Source: DAHVFK01 sp035310985 (GTDB taxonomy: Bacteria > Pseudomonadota > Gammaproteobacteria > Burkholderiales > SG8-39). From it: a stretch of 64,000 nucleotides of DNA. Below the pieces are notes generated by a model that did no database searches, was not told where the DNA came from, and saw only the letters and a list, made by a program, of their open reading frames with translations. The stretch is taken from assembly GCA_035310985.1 (NCBI GenBank), contig DATGDH010000058.1, positions 137,378 through 201,377 of the forward strand, read 5' to 3'. Both the position numbers and the translations under genes were made by a program. Below are positions 1 through 9,235 of the stretch, in pieces; the first letter of the stretch is position 1; each line of letters starts with the position of its first letter.

Positions 1-1860
1 GTCGTCGGGATCGACCTCGATCGCGTACACGCCGGCGAACCAGTCCTCCACCGCCCCCCCGACGAGCGGGTCGGTCGCGTGCACTTTCGAGGCGAGCGTC
101 GCATGGCCCTCCAGCCGGGACGCAGCCGCTCCATCGCCGCGCAGGTACAGGCTCGCCTTGACCGGCGGCTGGTCCGCCGCGATGCGCCCCATCTGGCCGG
201 CGTCCGTGAGCTCGATCGCGTGCAGGCGCTCCCGCAGCACGGCCTCGACCGCCGTCTCCCATCCCTGCTCGATGCGCAGCTTTTGCCACAGGCGCGGCAG
301 GGCCGTGAGCCCGTGGCGCTCGAGCCAGCCGTGCAGCGGCGCGTTGTCCTCCGCCGCCGCCTGGATCTGGCGCAGCGTGGCGAGCTGCGCCTCGGTTGCG
401 GTCGCCCCGCGCATGGCGTCGGCCACGTGCGCCGCCGCGGCAGCCTGCCGCTCTTCCTGCACGGCGCATTCGCCCTGCAGCGACTCGAGCCCCGCCTGCG
501 CCTCGCGGATCGCGGCGTCCAGGGCGGCATGCCGCTGCTCGAGCCCGCCAAGCGCGGCCGCGTCGGGCTGCGCGAGCGCGCCGAGCTCGGCCTGCAGGCG
601 CTCGCGTCGCTGCCCGAGCGCGCGCACGCTGCCGTCCAGGTGCGCGAGGTTGCTCTGCTCGAGCTGCAGCCGGCCGTCGGCCTGCATGACCGCGCCGCGC
701 GCTTCGTTGAGCCGCTCCTGCGCCGCGCGAAAGGCCTGCTCAGCCTCGGGCAGCTTAGCGTTTTCCTGCGCGAGGCGCTCATGCGTCTCCGCGACGCGCT
801 GCTTTGCGCCCGTTGCGCGCGCGACCCACATGTGCAGCGCCTGCGTGAGCTGCGAGCGCTGTTCGCGCCACGAGCCGAGCTGCGTCTGGCGCTCGGTGTG
901 CTGGCTCTCCAGGCGCTGGCGGCTCTCCTCCGCGTGACGCAGCTCCGATTCGTGCCGCGCCACTTCGGCATTCGCCGCGTACAGCGCGGCCTGTGCGCCG
1001 TTCATGGCGTCGCCCGCCTGGTAATGCGCGCTGCGCGCGGCCTCGAGCCGCGCCTCCACCTCCCTCAGGCGCGCGGTCTCAGCCTCCAGCTCGTTGCCCG
1101 TACGCACCACCTCCTGCGCATGGCGCTCGCGCTCCGCGGCGGCGTCGCGCCGCCGCAGGTACCAGAGCAAGTGCTGTTTGAGCTGCAGTTCCGACTGGTA
1201 TTCGTTGTAGCGCCCGGCCACCTCGGCCTGCGCCTGCAGCTTCTCGATCTGCGCGCCGAGCTCGAGGCGGATATCGGTCACCCGCGCGAGGTTCTCGCGC
1301 GTATCCGAGAGGCGGCTTTCGGTCTCGCGGCGGCGCTCCTTGTACTTCGAGACGCCCGCGGCCTCCTCGAGGAATACGCGCAGGTCCTCGGGCCTGGCCT
1401 CGATCACGCGCGAGATCATCCCCTGCTCGATGATGGCGTAGGCGCGCGGACCCAGGCCCGTGCCGAGGAACATGTCGGTGATGTCGCGCCGCCTGACGTG
1501 CACATTGTTGACGAAGTACGACGATTCGCCGTCACGCTGCAGGACGCGCCGCACTGAGATCTCCGCGTACTGCGACCACTGCCCCACCGCACGTCCCTGC
1601 GAGTTGTCGAAGATCAGCTCGACGCTCGCGCGCGCGAGCGGTGTGCGGTTCACCGAGCCGTTGAATATCACGTCCTGCATCGAATCGCCGCGCAGCACCG
1701 AGGCGCGCGTCTCGCCGAGCACCCAGCGCACCGCATCGATGACGTTGGACTTGCCGCAGCCGTTGGGGCCGACGATGCCGACCAGCTGACCGGGGACCTG
1801 AATCGAGGTTGGATCGACGAACGACTTGAACCCGGAGAGCTTGATCTGCGTGAGGCGCAC
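1..1860 (-). CDS. smc: Chromosome segregation protein SMC, N-terminal part (cut by window start)
   Basis: Structural maintenance of chromosomes ATPase, which condenses and segregates the chromosome together with ScpA and ScpB; both partners are encoded at 22346-23714. Only 620 codons are visible. The protein begins with the family-typical start MRLTQIKLSGFKSF and has Walker A GPNGCGKS at about residues 31-38. A head region and a long Arg/Glu/Ala-rich coiled coil (roughly residues 170-500) follow, and the start of the hinge lies at the window edge. The C-terminal coiled coil, signature motif and Walker B are outside the window. The start is taken as GTG at 1860 because it gives the conserved N-terminus; no strong ribosome binding site is visible. 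The gene is divergent from queF. Confidence 0.95.
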   Translation of the reverse strand, partial: MRLTQIKLSGFKSFVDPTSIQVPGQLVGIVGPNGCGKSNVIDAVRWVLGETRASVLRGDSMQDVIFNGSVNRTPLARASVELIFDNSQGRAVGQWSQYAEISVRRVLQRDGESSYFVNNVHVRRRDITDMFLGTGLGPRAYAIIEQGMISRVIEARPEDLRVFLEEAAGVSKYKERRRETESRLSDTRENLARVTDIRLELGAQIEKLQAQAEVAGRYNEYQSELQLKQHLLWYLRRRDAAAERERHAQEVVRTGNELEAETARLREVEARLEAARSAHYQAGDAMNGAQAALYAANAEVARHESELRHAEESRQRLESQHTERQTQLGSWREQRSQLTQALHMWVARATGAKQRVAETHERLAQENAKLPEAEQAFRAAQERLNEARGAVMQADGRLQLEQSNLAHLDGSVRALGQRRERLQAELGALAQPDAAALGGLEQRHAALDAAIREAQAGLESLQGECAVQEERQAAAAAHVADAMRGATATEAQLATLRQIQAAAEDNAPLHGWLERHGLTALPRLWQKLRIEQGWETAVEAVLRERLHAIELTDAGQMGRIAADQPPVKASLYLRGDGAAASRLEGHATLASKVHATDPLVGGAVEDWFAGVYAIEVDPDD

Positions 1861-1988
1861 GGACTTGTTGTCTGAGTCGAGAACCGAATCGAAAAAATCT
1901 GCCCGCGTCGAGAGGAAACGAGCCCGGAAAAATCGCGCGCTATGATACCATCTCCGCGCGTTTTTCCCGCTCAGCGCGCGCCTTCGAG

Positions 1989-2360
1989 ATGCCTTCCCGT
2001 CCGAGCAAACGTCTGCAGACGTTTCCCAATCCGTCGCCTGGGCGCGACTACAGCATCCAGATGCAGATACCGGAGTTCACCTGCCTGTGTCCGATGACCG
2101 GGCAGCCCGATTTCGCGACGCTCGAGCTGGAGTACGTGCCCGACCGGCTGTGCGTGGAACTGAAATCGCTCAAGCTCTACGTGTGGTCGTACCGCGACGA
2201 GGGTGCGTTTCACGAGGCGGTGACCAACCGCATCCTGGACGACCTGGTGCGCACGCTGCGCCCGCGCTACGCTCGGCTCGCCGCGCGCTTCAACGTGCGC
2301 GGCGGCATCTTCACGACGGTGGTGGCGGAGCACCGCAAGCGCGGCTGGAAGCGGCGATGA
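1989..2360 (+). CDS. queF: NADPH-dependent 7-cyano-7-deazaguanine reductase QueF (short form)
   Basis: Reduces preQ0 to preQ1 in cytoplasmic queuosine synthesis for tRNA modification. At 123 residues it is the short, single-domain form. The sequence shows the conserved Cys region FTCLCPMTGQPDFA (about residues 28-41), with the Cys that would form the thioimide, and the family motif ELKSLKLY-x-WSYRDEGAFHEA near the middle. The stop codon overlaps the dapC start (ATGA), so the two are probably co-transcribed. The 128-base gap to smc has a TATGAT at 1941-1946 that could be a -10 element, but I see no convincing -35 element. Confidence 0.93.
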   Translation: MPSRPSKRLQTFPNPSPGRDYSIQMQIPEFTCLCPMTGQPDFATLELEYVPDRLCVELKSLKLYVWSYRDEGAFHEAVTNRILDDLVRTLRPRYARLAARFNVRGGIFTTVVAEHRKRGWKRR

Positions 2361-3550
2361 ATCCGCGTCTCGGGGTGCTGCAGCCCTACCCCTTCGAGAA
2401 GCTGCGCGCCCTGATGCAAGGCGTCGCGCCGAACGAGCGGCTGCGCCCGATCAACCTTTCCATCGGCGAGCCCAAGCACGCCACTCCGGAGCTGGTGCGC
2501 CGCGCGCTGGCGGATGCGCTCGAAGGCCTGTCGGTCTACCCGGCCACTGCGGGCACGCTCGAGCTGCGCGCGGCGATCGCCGGCTGGCTCGCGCGGCGCT
2601 ACGGCCTGCCGGCGCTCGACCCTGCCACGCAGGTGCTGCCGGTCAACGGCTCGCGCGAAGCGCTGTTCGCCTTCGCCCAGGCGATCATCGATCCGGACCG
2701 TCCGGGGGCCAAGGTCGCGTGCCCCAATCCGTTCTACCAGATCTACGAGGGCGCCGCGCTGCTGGCGGGCGCCAACCCGGTGTACCTGAACGCGACGGAG
2801 CAAAGCGGGTTCAGGATGCGCTTCGACGCGCTGCCCGAGAGCACGTGGCGCGACGTGCAGCTCGTGTACGCCTGCTCGCCGGCGAACCCGAGCGGCAGCG
2901 TGATGCGCCTGGAGGACTGGCGCACGCTGTTTGCGCTCGCCGACCGCCATGGTTTCGTGATCGCTTCCGACGAGTGCTACTCCGAGCTGTACTTCGACGA
3001 GGCGCATCCGCCGCTCGGCGGGCTGCAGGCCGCCCGGCAACTCGGGCGCAACGACTTCGCGCGCCTGGTCGTGTTCTCGAGCCTGTCCAAGCGCTCCAAC
3101 GTCCCCGGCATGCGCTCGGGCCTCGTGGCCGGCGACGCCGCGCTGCTGAAGAGCTTCCTGCTGTACCGCACCTATCACGGATCGGCGATGAGCCTGCCGG
3201 TGCAGCGCGCGTCGATCGCCGCCTGGAACGACGAGCAGCACGTGCGCGAGAACCGTCGCCTGTACGCGGAGAAGTTCGCAGCGGCGCTTGCCGAACTGCG
3301 CCCGCCGCTGGCGGCGTACCGGCCGGAAGGAGGCTTCTACCTGTGGCTGCGCACGCCGATCGACGATTGCGAGTTCGCCCGCCGTCTGCAGCATGAATAT
3401 AATGTGCTCGTCCTGCCGGGAAGTTATCTCGCCCGCACCGCACGGGGTGAGAACCCCGGCAAAGACCGGGTGCGCATCGCGCTGGTCGCTCCCCTCGCCG
3501 AGTGCATAGAAGCGATCGCACGCATAAACAGCTTCGCCCGCACGCTCTGA
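2357..3550 (+). CDS. dapC: N-succinyldiaminopimelate aminotransferase DapC
   Basis: PLP-dependent class I/II aminotransferase of 397 residues. It makes N-succinyl-LL-2,6-diaminopimelate in the succinylase branch of lysine and peptidoglycan-precursor synthesis. Visible features are the INLSIGEPKH substrate region near residue 35, the NPxNPSG-like stretch CSPANPSGS near residue 175, SDECYSE near residue 204, and the PLP lysine in SSLSKRS (K245). The ATG at 2357 overlaps the queF stop by four bases. The assignment as DapC rather than another aminotransferase rests on this similarity plus dapD and dapE immediately downstream. The window thus encodes three of the four succinylase-branch steps. Confidence 0.92.
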   Translation: MNPRLGVLQPYPFEKLRALMQGVAPNERLRPINLSIGEPKHATPELVRRALADALEGLSVYPATAGTLELRAAIAGWLARRYGLPALDPATQVLPVNGSREALFAFAQAIIDPDRPGAKVACPNPFYQIYEGAALLAGANPVYLNATEQSGFRMRFDALPESTWRDVQLVYACSPANPSGSVMRLEDWRTLFALADRHGFVIASDECYSELYFDEAHPPLGGLQAARQLGRNDFARLVVFSSLSKRSNVPGMRSGLVAGDAALLKSFLLYRTYHGSAMSLPVQRASIAAWNDEQHVRENRRLYAEKFAAALAELRPPLAAYRPEGGFYLWLRTPIDDCEFARRLQHEYNVLVLPGSYLARTARGENPGKDRVRIALVAPLAECIEAIARINSFARTL

Positions 3551-3557
3551 GGACGAA

Positions 3558-4379
<822 letters not shown>

Positions 4380-4414
4380 AGTCCTGCGTTGATGCGTGCC
4401 TAGGGGGGATAGCC

Positions 4415-5614
4415 ATGTCTGCGATGAAACGCCTGTTTCAGCTGATGGCCGAGAAGAAGGCCTCCGACCTGTTCCTCTCGGTGGGTGCGCCGATCAACAT
4501 CAAGATCGAAGGCGTCGCCATGCCGGTCAACCAGACCATCATGAGCGCGGATACGGTCAAGCAGCTGCTGTACGAAGTCCTGAGCGAGCGCCAGATCCGC
4601 GACTTCGAGGAGGAGATGGAGCTTAACACCGCGGTCACGCTGGAGGGCGTCGGGAGCTTCCGCATCAGCTCGTTCCGGCAGAAAGGGTCACCCGCTGTTG
4701 TCGTGCGCTACATTCCCGGCGAGATTCCGCCGCTCGATACTCTCGGCCTGCCGGAGATGACGAAGGACATCATCATGCGCAAGCGCGGGCTGCTGCTCAT
4801 GGTCGGCGCCAGCGGCGCCGGCAAATCCACCTCGCTCGCCGCGATGCTCGACTACCGCAACAGCCAGCAGTCGGGCCACATCCTGACGCTCGAGGATCCG
4901 GTCGAGTTCATTTTTCAGAACCGCAAGTCGATCGTTAACCAGCGCGAGATCGGCACCGACAGCAAGACGTACAGCATCGCGCTCAAGAACGCGATGCGCC
5001 AGGCTCCGGACTGCATCCTGATCGGCGAGATCCGCGACCGCGACACGATGGGAATGGCGCTCGCGTACGCACAGTCCGGCCACCTGTGCCTCGCGACGCT
5101 GCATGCCAACAACAGCTACCATGCGATGAACCGGATCATCAATTTCTACCCGCTCGAGAACCGGCCGACGCTGCTGCTCGACCTGGGAGCCACGCTGCAG
5201 GCGATCGTGTCGCAGCGCCTGGTGCGCACCAAGTCCGGCATGCGCTGCGCGGCGGTGGAGATCCTGGTCAACACGCGCCACATCCAGGAGCTGATCGAGA
5301 AGGGCGAGATCGGCGAGATCAAGGAGGCGCTGGAAAAGAGCCTGTCGCCGGGCTCGCAGACCTTCGAGCAGGCGCTGTTCAAGCTGTTCATGGACGGCAA
5401 GATCACCCAGGAAGAGGCGATCACGAACGCGGATTCGGCGACCAACATGCTGTGGCTGATCAATCAGGCGATTGCCGGCGACATCACGGCAGGCAATGCC
5501 GGCTCGGCGCCGCCCGCCGGGCAGAAAGTGCCGCCCGCGGAGCCATCGCAGAACCCCTTCGGCGACGCAGACAGCGACACGTTCAGCGACATCAAGATCG
5601 ACATGGCGTCCTGA
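4415..5614 (+). CDS. pilU: Type IV pilus retraction-type ATPase, PilU-like
   Basis: Hexameric PilT/PilU-family ATPase that helps depolymerise type IV pili at the inner membrane. The 399-residue protein has an N-terminal PAS-like region, Walker A GASGAGKS (131-138), an Asp box around LEDPVEFIF, Walker B-like DCILIGEIRDRDTM, and a His box with TLHANNSYHAMNRIINFYP. The GEIRD form and the variable Pro/Ser-rich C-terminal tail fit PilU better than PilT. The ATG at 4415 has a G-rich ribosome binding site (AGGGGGG at 4402-4408). The gene sits inside the dap cluster and no other pilus gene is visible in the window. PilT is the alternative name, but less likely. Confidence 0.88.
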   Translation: MSAMKRLFQLMAEKKASDLFLSVGAPINIKIEGVAMPVNQTIMSADTVKQLLYEVLSERQIRDFEEEMELNTAVTLEGVGSFRISSFRQKGSPAVVVRYIPGEIPPLDTLGLPEMTKDIIMRKRGLLLMVGASGAGKSTSLAAMLDYRNSQQSGHILTLEDPVEFIFQNRKSIVNQREIGTDSKTYSIALKNAMRQAPDCILIGEIRDRDTMGMALAYAQSGHLCLATLHANNSYHAMNRIINFYPLENRPTLLLDLGATLQAIVSQRLVRTKSGMRCAAVEILVNTRHIQELIEKGEIGEIKEALEKSLSPGSQTFEQALFKLFMDGKITQEEAITNADSATNMLWLINQAIAGDITAGNAGSAPPAGQKVPPAEPSQNPFGDADSDTFSDIKIDMAS

Positions 5615-5627
5615 CGCCGCGCGCGAA

Positions 5628-6755
5628 TTGGAAAGCCCTCTCGAACTCGCCAGGGCGCTGATCGGACGCCGTTCGGTCACGCCAGCGGACGGCGGATGCC
5701 AGGCGCTCATTGCGCAGCGCCTCGAATCCGCGGGCTTCGCCTGCGAGCACCTGCCCTATGCCGAAGTCAGCAATCTTTGGGCGCGGCACGGCAGCGGGCG
5801 TCCGCTCGTCTGCTTTGCCGGGCACACCGACGTGGTGCCGCCCGGCCCGCTCGAGCAGTGGAATTCCGATCCCTTCGTCGCCGCGCTGCGCGACGGCAAG
5901 CTGTACGGGCGCGGGGCGGCGGACATGAAGTCCTCGATCGCGGCGTTCGTCGTGGCGGTCGAGGCCTTCGTCAGGGAGCGACCGGCGCACAAGGGCTCGC
6001 TCGCGCTGCTCCTCACCTCGGACGAGGAGGGTCCCTCCATCGACGGTACCGCGCGGGTGGTCGAGCTGCTCAAGCAGCGTGGCGAGCGGCTGGACTACTG
6101 CATCGTGGGCGAACCCTCTTCGGTCGCGCTGCTCGGCGACATGATCAAGAACGGTCGCCGCGGGTCGCTTTCCGGTCGCCTTACGGTGCGCGGCACGCAG
6201 GCGCACATCGCCTACCCGCATCTGGGCCGCAATCCCATTCACATGCTCGCGCCGGCGCTCGCCGAGCTGGTCGCGACCCGTTGGGACGAGGGCGACGAGT
6301 TCTTCCCGCCGACCGCCTGGCAGGTGTCCAACGTGCACGCCGGCGTCGGCGCGACGAATCTCGTCCCGGGCTCGCTCGAGCTCGACTTCAATTTCCGCTT
6401 CGGACCGTCGAGCCCCGAGGCATCGCTGCGTGAGCGCTTCGAGGCGGTCCTGCTGCGCCACGGGCTGGACTACGAGCTGCAGTGGACGCTCTCGGGCAAT
6501 CCCTTCATCACTCCGCCGGGCGAACTGGTCGATGCGGTGAAGCGCGCCGTCCGGGCGAACACGGGGCGCACGCCCGAGCTCTCGACCACGGGCGGAACCT
6601 CTGATGCCCGCTTCATCGCCACCATCTGTCCCCAGGTCGTGGAGTTGGGTCCGCCGAACGCCACGATCCACAAGCTGAACGAGAACATCGAGCTCGAGGT
6701 CCTCGAGCAGCTGCCGCGCATCTACCTCGATACGTTGCGCGCTTTGCTGCCCTGA
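5628..6755 (+). CDS. dapE: Succinyl-diaminopimelate desuccinylase DapE
   Basis: Zn-dependent M20-family hydrolase releasing succinate from N-succinyl-LL-diaminopimelate. Visible metal-site motifs are FAGHTDVVPPG, GRGAADMKSS, TSDEEGPS and, near the C-terminus, STTGGTSDARFIA. The length of about 375 residues matches the family. There is no ATG in the right place. I chose TTG at 5628 (giving MESPLELARALIGRRSVTP) because it aligns with the usual DapE N-terminus and begins 14 bases after the pilU stop. The frame stays open further upstream, so the start is uncertain by some residues. Confidence 0.92.
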   Translation: MESPLELARALIGRRSVTPADGGCQALIAQRLESAGFACEHLPYAEVSNLWARHGSGRPLVCFAGHTDVVPPGPLEQWNSDPFVAALRDGKLYGRGAADMKSSIAAFVVAVEAFVRERPAHKGSLALLLTSDEEGPSIDGTARVVELLKQRGERLDYCIVGEPSSVALLGDMIKNGRRGSLSGRLTVRGTQAHIAYPHLGRNPIHMLAPALAELVATRWDEGDEFFPPTAWQVSNVHAGVGATNLVPGSLELDFNFRFGPSSPEASLRERFEAVLLRHGLDYELQWTLSGNPFITPPGELVDAVKRAVRANTGRTPELSTTGGTSDARFIATICPQVVELGPPNATIHKLNENIELEVLEQLPRIYLDTLRALLP

Positions 6756-6767
6756 GCTGCGCCGCAC

Positions 6768-7754
6768 GTGCGCTCCCCGCTCACCGTCGGCGAATTCATT
6801 CGCGCCGCGGCGCGCCGCATGCAACGCGCGCGACTGCGCTTCGGCCACGGCACGCACAATGCGCACGACGAGGCGGTGCTCCTGACGTTGCATGTCCTGA
6901 AGCCGCCTTTCGATTCGCAGCGCGGGGTAGTCGAACGGAGGCTGTCCGCGGCCGAACGCGCACGCCTCGAGTCATTGCTCGAGCGCAGGATCAGCACGCG
7001 CATGCCGGCACCCTATCTGACTCACGAGGCATGGCTCGGCGAGTACCGCTTCTACGTCGACCGGCGCGTCATCGTGCCCCGCTCGTTCATAGCGGAGCTG
7101 CTGCGCGCCGGGCTCGAGCCGTGGCTGCCGCGGAGCGTGCGCAGCGCGCTCGACCTGTGCACCGGCTCGGGCTGCCTGGCCGTGCTGCTCGCGAAGCGCT
7201 TCCCTGGCGCGCAGGTCGACGCGTCCGACCTTTCTGCCGACGCGCTCGCCGTTGCGCGGCGCAACGTTGCGCGCTACCGCCTCGGGCGGCGCGTGCGCCT
7301 CGTGCGCTCCGACCTCTTCGCGCAGTTACGTGGCCGGCGCTACGACCTGATCGTCAGCAACCCGCCCTACGTCAAGGCAGCCTCGATGCGTACGCTGCCG
7401 CCGGAATACCGGCACGAGCCGCGCGCGGCGCTCGCCGGCGGCGCGGACGGCCTGGATTTCGTGCGCCGCATCCTCGCCGAGGCACGCGCGTACCTCGCTC
7501 CCGGTGGGCTGCTGGTGTGCGAGATCGGCCACAATCGGAGCGCGCTGGAGAAGGCATTCCCGTCGCTGCCGTTTCTCTGGCTCGAGACGAGCGCCGGGCC
7601 GGAGCACGTGTTCCTACTCGAGCGCGCGCAGCTACCGCTCACCACGGCGACGTCGCCTTCCTCCACGCGCGCCAGGCCCGCTCGAGGCGCGCGATCAGAT
7701 GCCGCTCGCGCGCCGCGTAGGACCGCAGTACGGGCGCGCCCTCGCCGCGCCTGA
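6768..7754 (+). CDS. prmB: 50S ribosomal protein L3 N5-glutamine methyltransferase PrmB
   Basis: SAM-dependent methyltransferase that modifies a glutamine of ribosomal protein L3. The fold is recognised by the SAM loop ALDLCTGSGCLAVLLA and the catalytic NPPY motif in DLIVSNPPYVKA, with the HemK/PrmB-type N-terminal helical domain before them. It starts at GTG 6768, 12 bases after dapE. The recognisable domain ends near HVFLLERAQLP; about 40 Arg/Ala-rich residues follow, and this tail lies over the 3' end of the convergent CYTH-CHAD gene, so it may be non-functional read-through coding. Confidence 0.9.
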   Translation: MRSPLTVGEFIRAAARRMQRARLRFGHGTHNAHDEAVLLTLHVLKPPFDSQRGVVERRLSAAERARLESLLERRISTRMPAPYLTHEAWLGEYRFYVDRRVIVPRSFIAELLRAGLEPWLPRSVRSALDLCTGSGCLAVLLAKRFPGAQVDASDLSADALAVARRNVARYRLGRRVRLVRSDLFAQLRGRRYDLIVSNPPYVKAASMRTLPPEYRHEPRAALAGGADGLDFVRRILAEARAYLAPGGLLVCEIGHNRSALEKAFPSLPFLWLETSAGPEHVFLLERAQLPLTTATSPSSTRARPARGARSDAARAPRRTAVRARPRRA

Positions 7755-9096
7755 GCTTAAGCCCGCCCAGCAGGCGCCGGCCGACGGCGATATCGTTCAG
7801 CGCCCCCAGGACGTCCTGCAGCGCCTCGAGGTCCCGCAGATAGCGCGTCGTGCTCCGGCCGCCATAGAGCGACGCGAACGGTTCGCAGGCGTAGCGCAGG
7901 CGCTTCACCCGGATACGCAAGCGGTGGCGCTGCGACGCATCCTCCCAGTCAACCTTATCGCCGCAGCGCCGCAGCCTGCGCTCGAGGCGCGGCAGCACGC
8001 GCGCCGCATAAGTTTGCGCGGGCCGCGCCGCCCTACCGTCCGTGTGCCATGGCGCCTGCTCCATCCAGCGGAGGACGCCGAGCAGAAAACTTTGCATGCG
8101 CGCCGACCGCACGAGCGCCTGCGCCTGGGCAGATGCGCGGGCGCGCGCCGCGCTCGCTTGCCGCGACAGCCCGTTACGCCGCAGCCCGAGGCAAAACACG
8201 TCCCAGTCGCGCGCCCTGCCCAGCACCGGCATCAGCTCCTTCGCCTCGGCGGCGGGCCCGCGAAACGCATTGCGAGGTTCGAGATCTTCGAAGCTGCGCC
8301 AGGCCGCGCGCAGGCGCCTCATGCCCACTCGCAGCTGGTGCAGGTACTCCGGGTCCGAGGCCTGCGCCACGCCGTCCAGGTTCCCCTCGATCTGCGCAAG
8401 GCAGGCCTGCACCACGGCGAGCATTGCGCTCTCCGCTGACGCGGTATGCCCGAGCGCGGGCCAACGTCCCTTGACCGGCGCGCCGCGCTCACCTGCCGCC
8501 AGCCGGTAGCCGCGCTCCGCCTTGCTGAGAGGCTCGAGCTCGAGGCGCAGCGGCTCGACCAGCCGTTTGGCGAAGTCGAGCATGGCCGTCAAGTCACCTG
8601 CAACGAGCTCGAGCTCCAGCTCCTGGATCGGTGCGCGCCGGCGGGCGGCGGCAATGCTGCCCCGATCGACGCACAGCTCGAGCCGCGTCCCGTCGGGGAG
8701 TACGAATTCAGACGAGCGCCGCGTGAAGCGCGTGCTGAAGGCCGGCGCGAGGCGCGGCGCGAGCGACCGCAGGTCGATGCCGGAGGTCGCGCGGATCTCG
8801 GCGAGCGGCAGCGCGTCGACCGCCAGGGCGCGGCGTGCCACCGCCACTTCCCATTCGCTGCGCTGCGCGAGCCCGCTCGCCGGCGCGGCGTCGCGCTTGA
8901 GGCAGATCAGCCAGCGGCGCCCGTCGCGCCGCAGGCGCAGCGCCGCGCGCGCGGCGCGCAGCCGGCGGTCGGCAGTGTCGTAATAGACGCTTTCCAGCAC
9001 GCGCCGTCGGACCGGCGCGGGGCGGGGAACCAGGCGCCAGACGCGGGAAGCGGAGGCCGCGGCAAGCCGGAACTTGAGCTCGCGCTCGACGTGCAT
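7639..9096 (-). CDS. CYTH and CHAD domain-containing protein (triphosphatase-like)
   Basis: 485 residues. The CYTH domain (about residues 1-195) carries the family metal/phosphate motif ExExK as ERELK (E4, E6, K8), followed by the paired basic/acidic strands of the triphosphate tunnel. The CHAD domain (about 215-480) is an alpha-helical, His/Arg-rich module (LHQLRVGMRRLRAAWRSFEDL, HRLRIRVKRLRYACEPF) that in this family binds polyphosphate. Proteins of this architecture include inorganic triphosphatases; the exact substrate here is inferred only. The 3' end overlaps prmB convergently by 116 bases. Confidence 0.88.
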   Translation of the reverse strand: MHVERELKFRLAAASASRVWRLVPRPAPVRRRVLESVYYDTADRRLRAARAALRLRRDGRRWLICLKRDAAPASGLAQRSEWEVAVARRALAVDALPLAEIRATSGIDLRSLAPRLAPAFSTRFTRRSSEFVLPDGTRLELCVDRGSIAAARRRAPIQELELELVAGDLTAMLDFAKRLVEPLRLELEPLSKAERGYRLAAGERGAPVKGRWPALGHTASAESAMLAVVQACLAQIEGNLDGVAQASDPEYLHQLRVGMRRLRAAWRSFEDLEPRNAFRGPAAEAKELMPVLGRARDWDVFCLGLRRNGLSRQASAARARASAQAQALVRSARMQSFLLGVLRWMEQAPWHTDGRAARPAQTYAARVLPRLERRLRRCGDKVDWEDASQRHRLRIRVKRLRYACEPFASLYGGRSTTRYLRDLEALQDVLGALNDIAVGRRLLGGLKLRRGEGAPVLRSYAARERHLIARLERAWRAWRKATSPW

Positions 9097-9151
9097 CCGC
9101 GTGCCGCTCCTCCGGTGGGCTCCAAGGCGCTCCTGCGGGAGCGACAGTTTA

Positions 9152-9174
9152 CGCCGGCGCTATGCACGCCGGCG
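9152..9174. repeat. Short GC-rich inverted repeat downstream of the MFS gene
   Basis: Two copies of CGCCGGCG (9152-9159 and 9167-9174) flank a 7-base spacer, about 60 bases past the MFS stop codon. The arms could form a strong hairpin, but no T-run follows on either strand, so it is not a standard intrinsic terminator. Confidence 0.4.
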
Positions 9175-9235
9175 AGCGCATGGTCCTGCTGCGCACGCGG
9201 CGCGCCCGCCCCGGACGCGCCGCGCCTGGCCGCGC

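Noticed and set aside
79..1557. A 492-codon open frame on the plus strand opposite smc.
   Set aside because: It is Arg/Leu/Ala-rich without any domain, and the minus-strand frame gives a clear SMC sequence; high GC leaves opposite frames open.
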